From assembly GCF_016757965.1 (NCBI RefSeq), contig NZ_JAEKIW010000013.1, forward strand, positions 1 through 64,000: a stretch of DNA of 64,000 nucleotides, read 5' to 3'. The position numbers and the translations under genes are program-made. Source of the DNA: Archaeoglobus neptunius (GTDB lineage: Archaea; Halobacteriota; Archaeoglobi; Archaeoglobales; Archaeoglobaceae). How positions within the stretch are numbered: the first letter of the stretch is position 1; every line of letters begins with the position of its first letter. Of this stretch, positions 1 through 8,064 are shown in pieces. The notes beneath the pieces were generated by a model. It ran no database searches and was not told the DNA's origin. It saw only the letters and a list, made by a program, of their open reading frames with translations.

Positions 1-1831
1 CCTGCTCGCGGACAGCTAACGTGGCCCTCGTGGACGGTGCGTAGCCTACATCCGGGAGGCCACCCGCCCCTCTCGAAACAATTGCACTCGACCCTCTTGG
101 AAATGCACTCGAGGGAGGTAGTGGCGCACTCCCCACTGACTGAATTTGTGCCCTGCTAAGAACATTCGATGTTACCGTCGTGGTAGTCGTGCCGACGCCC
201 CCTGCTCCGCCTACGCTACCATTCGTCACTCGCACCGTACCAGCTCCGGCCCTACCGGCGACACTCGCAGTGGCACCTGCGGCGACACCCACGGCGGCAG
301 AACTGCCAGATAACATCGCCGCTCTGCCAACGGCTCGTGCACCCAATCCCGCGAGCATGGGGGCACCACCGACGATGTTTCCGGAGATCATTATCCCAAT
401 CAACCACGGAAAGAGCCCCGATACGATGGGAGCCGATAGCATGTACGCAACTAATCCGGCGATATCCGAATTTTTGAGACTGTTCGTGATCATTGCTAAG
501 CCTATTGCAGTAATTGGTCCGGCGAGTAAGAGCCCACTGAGGAGAGTCAGGTAGTGTCCGACTACCCTCTTAAACGCGGGGTGTAGGTAGGACACGAGCA
601 AAATCGGTGACGCGACGATCATACTGTAGATAATCCAGTACCTCAACATGCCCATTATTAGCGTGATCAAACAGGCGACTACTGCAAATGCTGCGAGGTC
701 TGCGAACCCCGGCGTGAAGTACCCGATTACCATTCCTAACGTAGCAAGTCCTGCCAAACCGCCGTACACCCATCCGAGGTCGATCTGCGAAGCTGAAATG
801 CTCGTGATCGAGTTGAGAACCCCCGCCGAGATGTTGTATATGTACGGAGCCAACACCATTAGAATGACCACGACTATCGCGTCTTTCAGAGCAACGACGA
901 TTTCCTTACCGGGGTCCTCTCCGTGCATCGCCGAATACGCAAAGCGGAGAAGCAGGTACACACCCAGAACGCCCATCGCAATCGTCGTAACTGATTTGTA
1001 CCACTGATAGTACATGTTGTCGTCCGAAATCCTGAAATAAGGCGCGTAGTAGAGCATTTGTATTGGCGTGTTTATCATCCCTCCGAGCGACGAAAACAAT
1101 GTGTTCTGCACGAAATCCACTATTGCCCCGAATGGGAAAGGCAAAGAGTATCCTGGACTCACACCAACTCCCGCGTACCCCACACCCGTAATTCCGTCTC
1201 CGTCCGTAACCGTAGCCACGACGGCGTACGATCCCTCCGATTCGTACGTGTGCGTGACCTCTATAGAATTGCTGCTCGAAGAGTACTGTTCGACCACTCC
1301 ATCCCCGTAGTCTATGACGAACTCGTAGGGAGGTTTGGGGCTGTCGGCAATAACTTTGAACGTGGCAGTGTCTCCCGGTTTGATGTAGCTGTCTTTCGTC
1401 GTGATGTAAACGATGTATCCCTGCCCAGACCACATATCGCTCCCCGAACCAGCCATGTCGGCGAGAGTTGAGAACAGGGAGATAGAGACGATGCACAACA
1501 CAGTGGCAAAAAGCTGCCACTTCCCCTCTTCTATCTTACCAAGACTAAAGTATATAACAGACGCGACAAAAGATACCCCCGCTATCGCGTAGATCATCCA
1601 CTCTTCCGGGAAAAGGCTAGTGTCCACCGTACCGACTAACTGTTTTACAGCGTCCCACCCGGACACGGCCAAAATTAAAGCAATGAGTGATGCCAAGTAC
1701 GCTCGCTTGTAGTTTTCGTTGCCCATAGCCCTGTAGATGGTCGCCAAAATGAAGAGCCCTATCGCCATGGCCGCCCCAGCGTAAAGCCCCCAGCTAAATA
1801 TCGTCTCCACGAAGGTCTGTGCGTCCATCAT
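1..1831 (-). CDS. Polytopic membrane protein with an extracytoplasmic PKD domain, C-terminus beyond the window
   Basis: An open frame of 610 codons runs from ATG 1831 to the left edge without a stop, so the gene is partial. The first ~125 residues hold about four hydrophobic segments. A PKD-type beta domain follows at about residues 140-225 (motif DYGDG and a closing HTYESEGSY). Six or more further hydrophobic segments come next, then an Ala/Gly/Ser/Thr-rich tail. The start overlaps the stop of the upstream HTH gene (ATGA), behind a purine-rich SD (ggggagag), which implies translational coupling. Beside a HerA/VirD4-like ATPase, a role as membrane channel component of a DNA-transfer apparatus (VirB6/TrbL-like in role, not shown by homology) is inferred. 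The PKD domain suggests contact with the S-layer or a partner cell. Confidence 0.75.
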   Translation of the reverse strand, partial: MMDAQTFVETIFSWGLYAGAAMAIGLFILATIYRAMGNENYKRAYLASLIALILAVSGWDAVKQLVGTVDTSLFPEEWMIYAIAGVSFVASVIYFSLGKIEEGKWQLFATVLCIVSISLFSTLADMAGSGSDMWSGQGYIVYITTKDSYIKPGDTATFKVIADSPKPPYEFVIDYGDGVVEQYSSSSNSIEVTHTYESEGSYAVVATVTDGDGITGVGYAGVGVSPGYSLPFPFGAIVDFVQNTLFSSLGGMINTPIQMLYYAPYFRISDDNMYYQWYKSVTTIAMGVLGVYLLLRFAYSAMHGEDPGKEIVVALKDAIVVVILMVLAPYIYNISAGVLNSITSISASQIDLGWVYGGLAGLATLGMVIGYFTPGFADLAAFAVVACLITLIMGMLRYWIIYSMIVASPILLVSYLHPAFKRVVGHYLTLLSGLLLAGPITAIGLAMITNSLKNSDIAGLVAYMLSAPIVSGLFPWLIGIMISGNIVGGAPMLAGLGARAVGRAAMLSGSSAAVGVAAGATASVAGRAGAGTVRVTNGSVGGAGGVGTTTTTVTSNVLSRAQIQSVGSAPLPPSSAFPRGSSAIVSRGAGGLPDVGYAPSTRATLAVREQ

Positions 1832-2034
1832 TCGTCTCTCCCCCCACTAAGTATCCTCTCTATTTCCTCGGCAGGGATACGCCTGTGGTTGTTTGGAAGG
1901 CGTATGCACTTCACTAACCCTTTATTACACCACCTACGTAAAGTGTGAACCGAAACGTTGAGGATCTCACTCGCCTCTTTCATTCTGTATAGTCTAACGT
2001 CTTTCTTCGTTGAGTCGTTACCGTCACTCACCAT
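1828..2034 (-). CDS. Small MerR/excisionase-type helix-turn-helix protein
   Basis: A 68-residue protein. After a short charged N-terminus it has the typical excisionase/MerR layout: MKEASEILNVSVHTLRRWCN, then a basic wing (NNHRRIPAEEIERIL). This family binds DNA as a regulator or as a directionality factor for recombinases. ATG 2034 is preferred to GTG 2037 because a TATA-like box at 2058-2067 lies about 26 nt upstream, as for a leaderless transcript. The stop overlaps the start of the membrane-protein gene by 4 nt, so the two form an operon. It lies divergent to the HerA-like ATPase gene and probably controls the shared promoter. The four 26-bp palindromes beyond that ATPase gene are possible targets, but that link is inference. 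Confidence 0.75.
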   Translation of the reverse strand: MVSDGNDSTKKDVRLYRMKEASEILNVSVHTLRRWCNKGLVKCIRLPNNHRRIPAEEIERILSGGRDE

Positions 2035-2057
2035 CACCGATACAATACTGCGAAAAA

Positions 2058-2067
2058 CTATAAAAGG
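2058..2067. promoter_or_regulatory. Shared TATA-like box between divergent genes
   Basis: The sequence ctataaaagg reads as a TATA box on both strands (ccttttatag in reverse). It lies about 26 nt from the ATG at 2034 on the minus strand and about 27 nt from the ATG at 2089 on the plus strand. One box could therefore serve two leaderless divergent transcripts. Confidence 0.5.
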
Positions 2068-2088
2068 ATATTCGGAGTTATATACCCG

Positions 2089-5000
2089 ATGGGGACAGTT
2101 AGGATTACGTCGCCACTCGAAAAAACAGAGCTCGCACCCCAGATTGTGTCGAGCAAAGGAAAACCCCTAAATTTGAACATCAGACAAAAGTGGTACGAGG
2201 TTACTCCAATTATCGATCACAAACTCACGGTAGATAGGTCCCTCCCGCCAAAATTTACGTTCCTCTACCTCAAGCAAGACGACCAAATAAAGACCTACGT
2301 GTCTGCCGATGTGCCACTCTCCACTTTAAAGTACTTCGGTAACCCGAAGCTCAAGTATCCTCTGCTCTTCGACAGATCTCAGCTCACCGACGAAGACGTA
2401 GCGTACATGAAAGCCACAGGGAACGACATATACGTCAAAACGAAGATTTACGGAAAAGAGGCGGCTCTTAAGAGAATATTTGCTAAGGAATTCCTTGACT
2501 TCGACTTTGCCGTTCACGACATCATGGGGACGCTCGACACCGCTCCGGACAATGTTGCCGTTTTAGTCAGCGTCTCAAACGATCCAAGGCTGGTTTACCT
2601 CATCCGCAGCAAGATAAAACACATCGGAGACAAAAACCCCCTCGACCCGCTTCTCAAATACCTGCAGAACGTGATAAAGGAAATTCCGTGTTTGGTAAGA
2701 GTCATGGTCCTCTCGGACGACAAGAAAAAAAGAGACCTCGTGGCAAACGACCTCACGACGAAGATAAACAAGAGAATAACTTGGAAAAAAATTTTCTTCG
2801 ACGACTGGTTGAAGGTTCTCGACAAAGTCAGACCACCAAAGCTAACGGCAAAAGACCTCCTCGTCGGTGGGATTATCGGACACACCAACCTGACTTCGAC
2901 GCAAAAGATCATCTCCTCGTGGCTCAGGATGCCAGATCCCAAGATCCACCCCGTCGAGTTTACCGCCGAGAGGAAGCTACCAACGCGCATTACTGTCAAG
3001 AAAACCGAAGACAGTTTTACAATCGGAAGGACCCCAGACGGTGCTGAGGTGTTTCTCACTCCTAAGATGTTGGAGAGACACCTTTACGTTATAGGTCAGA
3101 GTGGAAGCGGCAAGACGACCTTTCTCAAAACCCTCGTTCACGGACTGAATGAACAGAGACCTGGAGCGATAATTGTAATCGACCCACACGGCGATTTTGC
3201 GGAAGAGATCGCGAGAGAGATCCCAGACGCTATATACCTCCACCCTATCGATTCTCCTTTCGCTTTTAACCCTCTCGACTTACCACCTCACCTCGACAGG
3301 GACTTGGCAATAACTCTCGCCACTGATGCTCTCCTCGGTCTCTTCACCAATGTCTTCAAGTTACTGGAAAACGCAGTGAACGTTCGCTACCTGCTCAGAG
3401 TAGTACTGAGGTACCTTTACACTAAAACCGACTCTCCAACGCTGGGCATGATGTACAAGACGATCTTAATGCTCTATTCAGGAGCATTAAACCTCGAAAT
3501 AGAGGACGAAGAGTTCGAGAGGCAACTGAGAGTGTTGAGAGACATGCCAGAGCAGTCGTTCATCTCAGCTCTCGCGAGACTCGAGCCTTTTGCCAACGAC
3601 GCCGTCCTGAGAACCCTGACGAGTCAGACAACCATCCCATTTGACTCGTTTATCAAGAGGAAGAAGATAATAGCCATCAGCGTTCCCAAGGCCAAAGTGG
3701 GCGAGATAGTCTCATCCCTCCTGACTGCTACCATCCTACTCTACATTTGGTACTACGCAATCTCACGCCCCGTGAATCACAGGATTCCCATATACACGAT
3801 TATTGACGAGTTTCAGAACCTGCAGGGGCTCGCTACGGTAGAGACCATACTCAGCGAGGCGAGAAAGTACGGGCTGCACCTCGTACTGTCCCACCAGCAC
3901 ACGAAACAAATCGACGAGTCCCTCCTCCAGAGCATCCTCACCAACTGCGCCACGAAAGTAATTTTTCAGGTCGGGGGACTGGATGTCGAGGTACTCAAGA
4001 GACTGGATCCCAATTTCGAGAGGGACATCGAGAAACTCGTCTCTCACTTGAGAACGGGTGAGGCTGTAGTAAAGATTCCCGCGCCTCCCAACGAAGACTT
4101 GCCGCCGATCTTGGCGAAGATAGACAAGGTAGAAACGACACCTGCGAGAAGCGAAATATGTACGACCCTCTACGCGCCTTCAACGTCCAATCCGCCCAAG
4201 TTGGAGGAAGTGATATGCCCCGTCTTGAAGTACATTGAACCCCCCTTTTTCATAGCCCACAAGATTATGACGCTAATCGCCCAGCAAGGCCAGTTGTCGA
4301 CGGCGAGAATAAAGGCCCTCCTTCCAGTGGGCAGTAAACACGTCAACAAGGCAGTATACGCACTCCTCGAGAAAAACTACATCGAAAACGTTCCGGGCTC
4401 GAAAACGCCAGAGTTCTCAATTAAAAAAGACTTCTACAATCTGTTCTACCCTTCAGCTCCGTCAAAAGAGGGAAAAGAGCTGGTAGATCAGGCAATCAAT
4501 TACTACCTCGTGAGGGACAACAGCGTGAATCCGATAAAGCTGACGATCTCCGAAGACCGACCCGACATGGTAGTCATCCCGTTTAGAGGGATGAAGCTCG
4601 AGTATTCCAAGGCAATAGCCGTCGAGATAGAAGCCCACCCGAGGAAGGAGTTCGTCCTTAGAAATCTGACAAAGTCCTCTGTCAACGACTTCGCAGAGAT
4701 CCACATTTGGGTACACAGGAGCAACGTCAAACACGTAGCTCAGGCCCTAGAAGAGTACTACAACAACGAATCTGAGCCTAGACCCGTGACGGTTTTCCTC
4801 CTCGACGAAGTGACGGGAAAAATAACTCAGTTTGGAGGGAAGGAAGTGGTTAAGCTATTCTACGCCCCACCCTCTGAAACGTCAAAAGGCAAAAAAGAGA
4901 CACACGACGACCCCTATCAGCCTCGAGAAGTCGCCTCTCACTCTATTCCTCCTTCGCCTATTTCTCAAACAGAAAGGCAACAAGACGCATTAGTAAAGAA

Positions 5001-5667
5001 ACCAACGGCTCCAATAGTCTTCGACATTGAAGCAATGAAAGAACTATTGGGCGAGGACGAAGTAAATAAGCTCCTCGACAAATACAAGAACGTGCCCGGA
5101 GCGAAGATCGTTCGGGATGGTACGATAGTAGAGATTAGGTTTGAAGACTCCGGTACGAGTACACAGAAGCACGCCTCGGAAGTGGACGAGTGCAGAACGC
5201 CCACACAAACTTTCGAAAGTGCTCCATCTGACTCACGGCAACCTTCGATACCATCGCCCCTGCCGAGCGACGAGTTAGAATCCATCGAAGATGGTCCACA
5301 AGTCAGCGATCGAGAGACAAGCGCCCCCCCTCTCACAAAAACTGACGGTCCCGCGTACGAGAGGGAGGAGGATAGCACTACTGCCGACGTTTTACCAAAG
5401 AAAGACAAGCCCGAAAAGAAGAATGTGGATTTCTTCTTCATAGAGGACAAAGTGATCGTCCTACCTAACGGAGAGAAAGTAGCGCTGTTCGCGGCACAAG
5501 AAACCGTGGAGAAAGTAAAGAACATGCTTCGTGAGCCTGGAGTAAACTATGAACTGTTGCCCACCCGCGTCCCCGGTAAGGTATACGTCCTCGTTATATA
5601 CAAGGGGGACTTGTCGGTAGGTACTTACAGGTGTAAGAAACTCCCAGATGATTTCACCTTCTCGTAA
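2089..5667 (+). CDS. HerA/VirD4-like DNA-transfer ATPase with wHTH and nuclease-like C-terminal region
   Basis: A 1192-residue protein. The N-terminal ~310 residues are not recognised. A FtsK/HerA-fold ATPase core follows: Walker A GQSGSGKTT near residue 336, IDPHGDF just after, and Walker B IYTIIDEFQN near residue 568. These fit the VirD4/TraD/HerA group that pumps DNA in conjugation. At about residues 720-770 is a winged-helix segment, and at about 824-850 a PD...EIE pattern with a following RNLTKSS stretch that resembles a restriction-endonuclease-like fold. A low-complexity linker (about 930-1110) leads to a small C-terminal domain. The protein is longer than most coupling ATPases. The start is ATG 2089, 27 nt after a TATA-like box. 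With the membrane protein on the other strand it forms a likely transfer module; no relaxase was recognised. Confidence 0.85.
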   Translation: MGTVRITSPLEKTELAPQIVSSKGKPLNLNIRQKWYEVTPIIDHKLTVDRSLPPKFTFLYLKQDDQIKTYVSADVPLSTLKYFGNPKLKYPLLFDRSQLTDEDVAYMKATGNDIYVKTKIYGKEAALKRIFAKEFLDFDFAVHDIMGTLDTAPDNVAVLVSVSNDPRLVYLIRSKIKHIGDKNPLDPLLKYLQNVIKEIPCLVRVMVLSDDKKKRDLVANDLTTKINKRITWKKIFFDDWLKVLDKVRPPKLTAKDLLVGGIIGHTNLTSTQKIISSWLRMPDPKIHPVEFTAERKLPTRITVKKTEDSFTIGRTPDGAEVFLTPKMLERHLYVIGQSGSGKTTFLKTLVHGLNEQRPGAIIVIDPHGDFAEEIAREIPDAIYLHPIDSPFAFNPLDLPPHLDRDLAITLATDALLGLFTNVFKLLENAVNVRYLLRVVLRYLYTKTDSPTLGMMYKTILMLYSGALNLEIEDEEFERQLRVLRDMPEQSFISALARLEPFANDAVLRTLTSQTTIPFDSFIKRKKIIAISVPKAKVGEIVSSLLTATILLYIWYYAISRPVNHRIPIYTIIDEFQNLQGLATVETILSEARKYGLHLVLSHQHTKQIDESLLQSILTNCATKVIFQVGGLDVEVLKRLDPNFERDIEKLVSHLRTGEAVVKIPAPPNEDLPPILAKIDKVETTPARSEICTTLYAPSTSNPPKLEEVICPVLKYIEPPFFIAHKIMTLIAQQGQLSTARIKALLPVGSKHVNKAVYALLEKNYIENVPGSKTPEFSIKKDFYNLFYPSAPSKEGKELVDQAINYYLVRDNSVNPIKLTISEDRPDMVVIPFRGMKLEYSKAIAVEIEAHPRKEFVLRNLTKSSVNDFAEIHIWVHRSNVKHVAQALEEYYNNESEPRPVTVFLLDEVTGKITQFGGKEVVKLFYAPPSETSKGKKETHDDPYQPREVASHSIPPSPISQTERQQDALVKKPTAPIVFDIEAMKELLGEDEVNKLLDKYKNVPGAKIVRDGTIVEIRFEDSGTSTQKHASEVDECRTPTQTFESAPSDSRQPSIPSPLPSDELESIEDGPQVSDRETSAPPLTKTDGPAYEREEDSTTADVLPKKDKPEKKNVDFFFIEDKVIVLPNGEKVALFAAQETVEKVKNMLREPGVNYELLPTRVPGKVYVLVIYKGDLSVGTYRCKKLPDDFTFS

Positions 5668-5690
5668 AAACTTTTTTATTGAAAAAAACC
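5668..5690 (+). terminator. T-tract after the HerA-like gene
   Basis: The stop codon is followed at once by aaaaactttttt and a short A-rich run. Archaeal terminators are usually T-tracts, so this is the likely 3' end of the ATPase transcript. Confidence 0.45.
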
Positions 5691-5767
5691 ATATAGTCGA
5701 TTTTCGTCAATCACCCAGGCTCGTCGCAGAGAGTCAACTGAGGAATAAGCGTCCCCCCGACGCTCAA

Positions 5768-5948
5768 TATGTAATACTATAGCCCAACATAGTTACTGAT
5801 ATGTTACTCTATGGTATAACATAGTAAAAAACAGTTATCCAGCCTCTACACTCCCTATGTTACACTACGGCCTAACATAGTACTCTGCCCTAAAAACGAG
5901 GGCTTAGTTCGTAATTCGAACGTATGTTAGTCTATAGAATAACATAGT
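5768..5948. repeat. Four 26-bp interrupted palindromes
   Basis: All four copies start with TATGTTA (TATGTAA in copy 1) and end with AACATAGT. In copies 2-4 the arms are TATGTTA and TAACATA around a 10-nt centre that keeps CTA. Start-to-start spacing is 32, 56 and 67 bp. All share one orientation by their AGT end. Copies 2 and 4 are followed by the same aaaacagttatc tail. Such arrays are bound by dimeric regulators or replication initiators. Confidence 0.85.
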
Positions 5949-6041
5949 GAAAAACAGTTATCTGGCAGGTAAATCTACAACAACTTACGCAAAACCGAAA
6001 ACGAAAATACCCCCACAGACATAAGGTAACCCCAGTCTACC

Positions 6042-6059
6042 GTCGACCAAGTGGTCGAC
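6042..6059. repeat. Perfect 18-bp palindrome
   Basis: GTCGACCA, two bases AG, then TGGTCGAC. It lies 18 bp past the end of the minus-strand LSm-like gene, so it could be a terminator stem or a protein-binding site. Confidence 0.6.
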
Positions 6060-6076
6060 CTCGAGGAGAGGGCAAG

Positions 6077-6613
6077 TCACACCGAGACCACACTTATAGG
6101 TCGTACCTCTTCCTTACGACTCCTGTTTTTTACCTTGAGGTACACCTTCCTCTCGGAGTAAGCGGAGAGGTACACCAGGTGTTCGAGGGGGAGAGCGAGT
6201 ACCCCAAACTCGTCGAGTCCCAACCTGCCAACGACATCCCTGAGCACAACTGCCCCCTCAAAGACGGTCACGAACGTCCCGTCGAAAGTAACATCACCCA
6301 CACGAACGTGAACCCTTCGATTGACGACACTCTTCCAGTCAACCGAGCTGACGCCCCTCTCCTCCACACTGCGAACGACGATCTCCCTAACGTCGACCCC
6401 GTGAACGACGCTCTTCTCAACGGAGGCCAATCCCCTCACTTCTCCGCGGTTTAGTATGGCAAAGTCCGTCTCGACCAGAACGCTCTCGCGTAGGACACAA
6501 CAGTTCGAGAGGTAGAAGAAAGACGAGTCGTAGGAGGTAAGAACTCCGTAAATCCTCTCCCCCGTCTTTAGTATAGCCACCACTACCTTGTTGACAAAAG
6601 CCCTGTCGTACAC
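6077..6613 (-). CDS. Putative tandem LSm-like protein
   Basis: A 178-residue protein read from GTG 6613. Residues about 6-60 follow the LSm pattern: a VNKVVVAILKTGERIYGVL strand pair (Sm1), then SYDSSFFYLSN and a later DFAILNRGEV (Sm2-like). A second, weaker copy lies at about 105-170 (VVNRRVHVRVGDVTFDGTF, then HLVYLS). LSm proteins form rings that bind RNA; two in one chain would give pseudo-symmetric rings. GTG 6613 is chosen because a TATA box (agttatatgg on the minus strand) lies 26 nt upstream. The frame stays open to 6766, so a longer protein is possible. It is the only minus-strand gene at this edge of the plus-strand block. Confidence 0.5.
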   Translation of the reverse strand: MYDRAFVNKVVVAILKTGERIYGVLTSYDSSFFYLSNCCVLRESVLVETDFAILNRGEVRGLASVEKSVVHGVDVREIVVRSVEERGVSSVDWKSVVNRRVHVRVGDVTFDGTFVTVFEGAVVLRDVVGRLGLDEFGVLALPLEHLVYLSAYSERKVYLKVKNRSRKEEVRPISVVSV

Positions 6614-6775
6614 GGTCTCACTTTCGCCCAAAGACCATATAACTATTTTCGTGTTTTTACCCCACGTTCGTAGTTTTTCGCACGGGCGCGAGGTTGCAGA
6701 CGCGACAAAGGACCGAAGCCACGTCTCGACGCCAGGGCCGTCGAACTCCGGAGACCCGCAGGCCACCTCTCCCGC

Positions 6776-6795
6776 GTCCCCACCGAGGTGGTATC
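6776..6795 (+). promoter_or_regulatory. C-rich/SD element before the zinc-ribbon gene
   Basis: gtccccaccgaggtggtatc precedes GTG 6796. CCACC and GGTGG can pair around the GAGGTG Shine-Dalgarno, so the ribosome site sits inside a small hairpin. This is the leftmost clear copy of an element repeated throughout 6-35 kb. Confidence 0.55.
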
Positions 6796-6948
6796 GTGTA
6801 CCACGAGGTCACGTGTCTCTGCTGCGGTAAGAGGTTCAGAGTGGCGCTCAACTTTCCGGAAGACGCTCTCCGCGTGAGGTGTCATACCTGCACGGCCCCT
6901 TACAACTTGCTCTCCTTCTACCCGGCCGTAGTTTTCGCCAGAGAGTAG
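6796..6948 (+). CDS. Small zinc-ribbon protein (50 aa)
   Basis: Starts at GTG 6796 behind the SD GAGGTG. It holds two CxxC knuckles (CLCC near residue 6 and CHTC near residue 31) about 20 residues apart, typical of a single zinc ribbon. It is the first gene of the long plus-strand block. No function can be assigned beyond probable nucleic-acid or protein binding. The frame is open upstream, but that extension lacks an SD and has biased composition, so the short version is preferred. Confidence 0.6.
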   Translation: MYHEVTCLCCGKRFRVALNFPEDALRVRCHTCTAPYNLLSFYPAVVFARE

Positions 6949-6968
6949 ATCACGAAGAGGTGAGGGAG

Positions 6969-7250
6969 ATGGTCTCAGAGAACTGGATCGCGCTCGCCCT
7001 GAACCCGTCTAAAGCCATCGACGGCATACCAGACACAGTACTGATCAACCTCTCGAGGTACCTTCACGGAATGAACATGTCTCCGACTAAGGTCACGTGG
7101 AACGGGAAACGGATGGACTACGTGGTCGAGGCGGAGAACCACAGACTGAAAGCAAAAATCGCCATCAAACCGAACACATGGGAATTCAAAGTTATCGGAA
7201 TATACTGGTTGGAAGACGAACCCCCTCTCCCTACCGGAGGTGATGTGTAA
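6969..7250 (+). CDS. Hypothetical protein (93 aa)
   Basis: Read from ATG 6969 behind the SD-like gaggtgagggag. The product is mixed alpha/beta with no motif I recognise. It ends in an acidic, proline-rich tail (EDEPPLPTGGDV). The tail arises because the C-rich/SD element of the next gene overlaps the 3' end of this one. The next gene starts directly after its TAA. Confidence 0.6.
   Translation: MVSENWIALALNPSKAIDGIPDTVLINLSRYLHGMNMSPTKVTWNGKRMDYVVEAENHRLKAKIAIKPNTWEFKVIGIYWLEDEPPLPTGGDV
7232..7250 (+). promoter_or_regulatory. Repeated SD element (copy shared with 8767-8782)
   Basis: taccggaggtgatgtgtaa precedes ATG 7251. From CGGAGGTGA to GTGTAAATG this matches the site before ATG 8783 with one base difference. 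In the first case the segment also codes the end of the upstream gene; in the second it is non-coding. Conservation is therefore at nucleotide level. Confidence 0.6.
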
Positions 7251-8024
7251 ATGGAAATTATAACGCATGGAGGGTTTGCACACTCCGACGAGTTTCTGGC
7301 CGTGTCAGTAATTCTGACAAAGTTCCCAAGTGCAGTTGTACATAGAGTCAGCGAGGTTCCAGAGGACATTAATAATGCAATCGTCGTCGATATCGGCGGC
7401 AAACACGACGGTGAGAGGTTCTTCGACCACCACCACTCGGCTGAGCTTCCAGCTTCTCTGATATTAGTTCTGAGAAAATTCTTCCCAGAGATAGACATCG
7501 ACAACATCGACGAACTCCAGTGGGTCAGCGACTGGGACACGATGGGTCCGTTCAAGAGTCAGCAGAAGTGGAACGTTAGACTGCCGGAGTTCAGAGACCC
7601 CATCGCCGAGGTGATACTGAGATTATTCAGCGAGGCAAAGATCGTCAAACCAGGTGACTTGCTGCACGATATGCTCATAGCAATAGGCAGTAAGTTCATT
7701 GAACTCTTGAAAGAACAAACCGAGTTTCTGAAGAAGGCAAGGCACGCTGAAGTCTTCGAGGTCAAGGGTCTCAGGGTCGCCAGAGTGGACGACAACATAC
7801 CCATACGATTCGTCAAGAAAGTGCACCCAGATGTCGCCATCGTCATCCAACCCAACCAGCGCACTAAAGGCGCGTGGACCCTCACCAGAGTCGACGACCA
7901 TCCAAAAGTGGACTTCAACCGCATCAGGGACAGGGTTCCGGCGCACTTCGTGCACGCCACCGGCTTCATGGCCGTCGTGGATCCAGAACACATTGAAGAA
8001 GCGACACTCCACGCAGTTGAATAA
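7251..8024 (+). CDS. MYG1/GAMM1-like DHH-type metal-dependent nuclease
   Basis: 257 residues. The N-terminal GGFAHSDEFLA, then VVDIGGKHD and FFDHHHS, are the metal-binding motifs of the MYG1 branch of the DHH phosphoesterase superfamily. WVSDWDTMG gives a further acidic site. MYG1 homologues are 3'-5' RNA exonucleases in eukaryotes; archaeal and bacterial members are mostly uncharacterised. ATG 7251 follows the previous stop directly and has a strong GGAGGTGA SD. The length is shorter than eukaryotic MYG1 (about 350 aa or more). The next gene is RNase HI, so a nucleic-acid clean-up pair is plausible. Confidence 0.8.
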   Translation: MEIITHGGFAHSDEFLAVSVILTKFPSAVVHRVSEVPEDINNAIVVDIGGKHDGERFFDHHHSAELPASLILVLRKFFPEIDIDNIDELQWVSDWDTMGPFKSQQKWNVRLPEFRDPIAEVILRLFSEAKIVKPGDLLHDMLIAIGSKFIELLKEQTEFLKKARHAEVFEVKGLRVARVDDNIPIRFVKKVHPDVAIVIQPNQRTKGAWTLTRVDDHPKVDFNRIRDRVPAHFVHATGFMAVVDPEHIEEATLHAVE

Positions 8025-8064
8025 CTTCTCCCGTTATTTTTAATGGCCGAAGGGGGCGATAATC

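Larger units (their letters stand above)
5678..6076. other. Intergenic repeat region, no gene seen
   Basis: About 400 bases without a credible coding frame. It holds four copies of a 26-bp palindromic repeat (5768-5793, 5800-5825, 5856-5881, 5923-5948). An A-rich tail (aaaacagttatc) follows copies 2 and 4, and an unrelated 18-bp perfect palindrome sits at 6042-6059. The region fits an iteron-type origin, a transfer origin or an operator array. Confidence 0.7.

Noticed and set aside
180-1520. Several open frames on the plus strand and other minus frames in the first 1.5 kb
   Set aside because: They lie over the long minus-strand membrane-protein frame that runs off the left edge. Their products are Pro/Thr-rich or Arg-rich shadows without SD or TATA.
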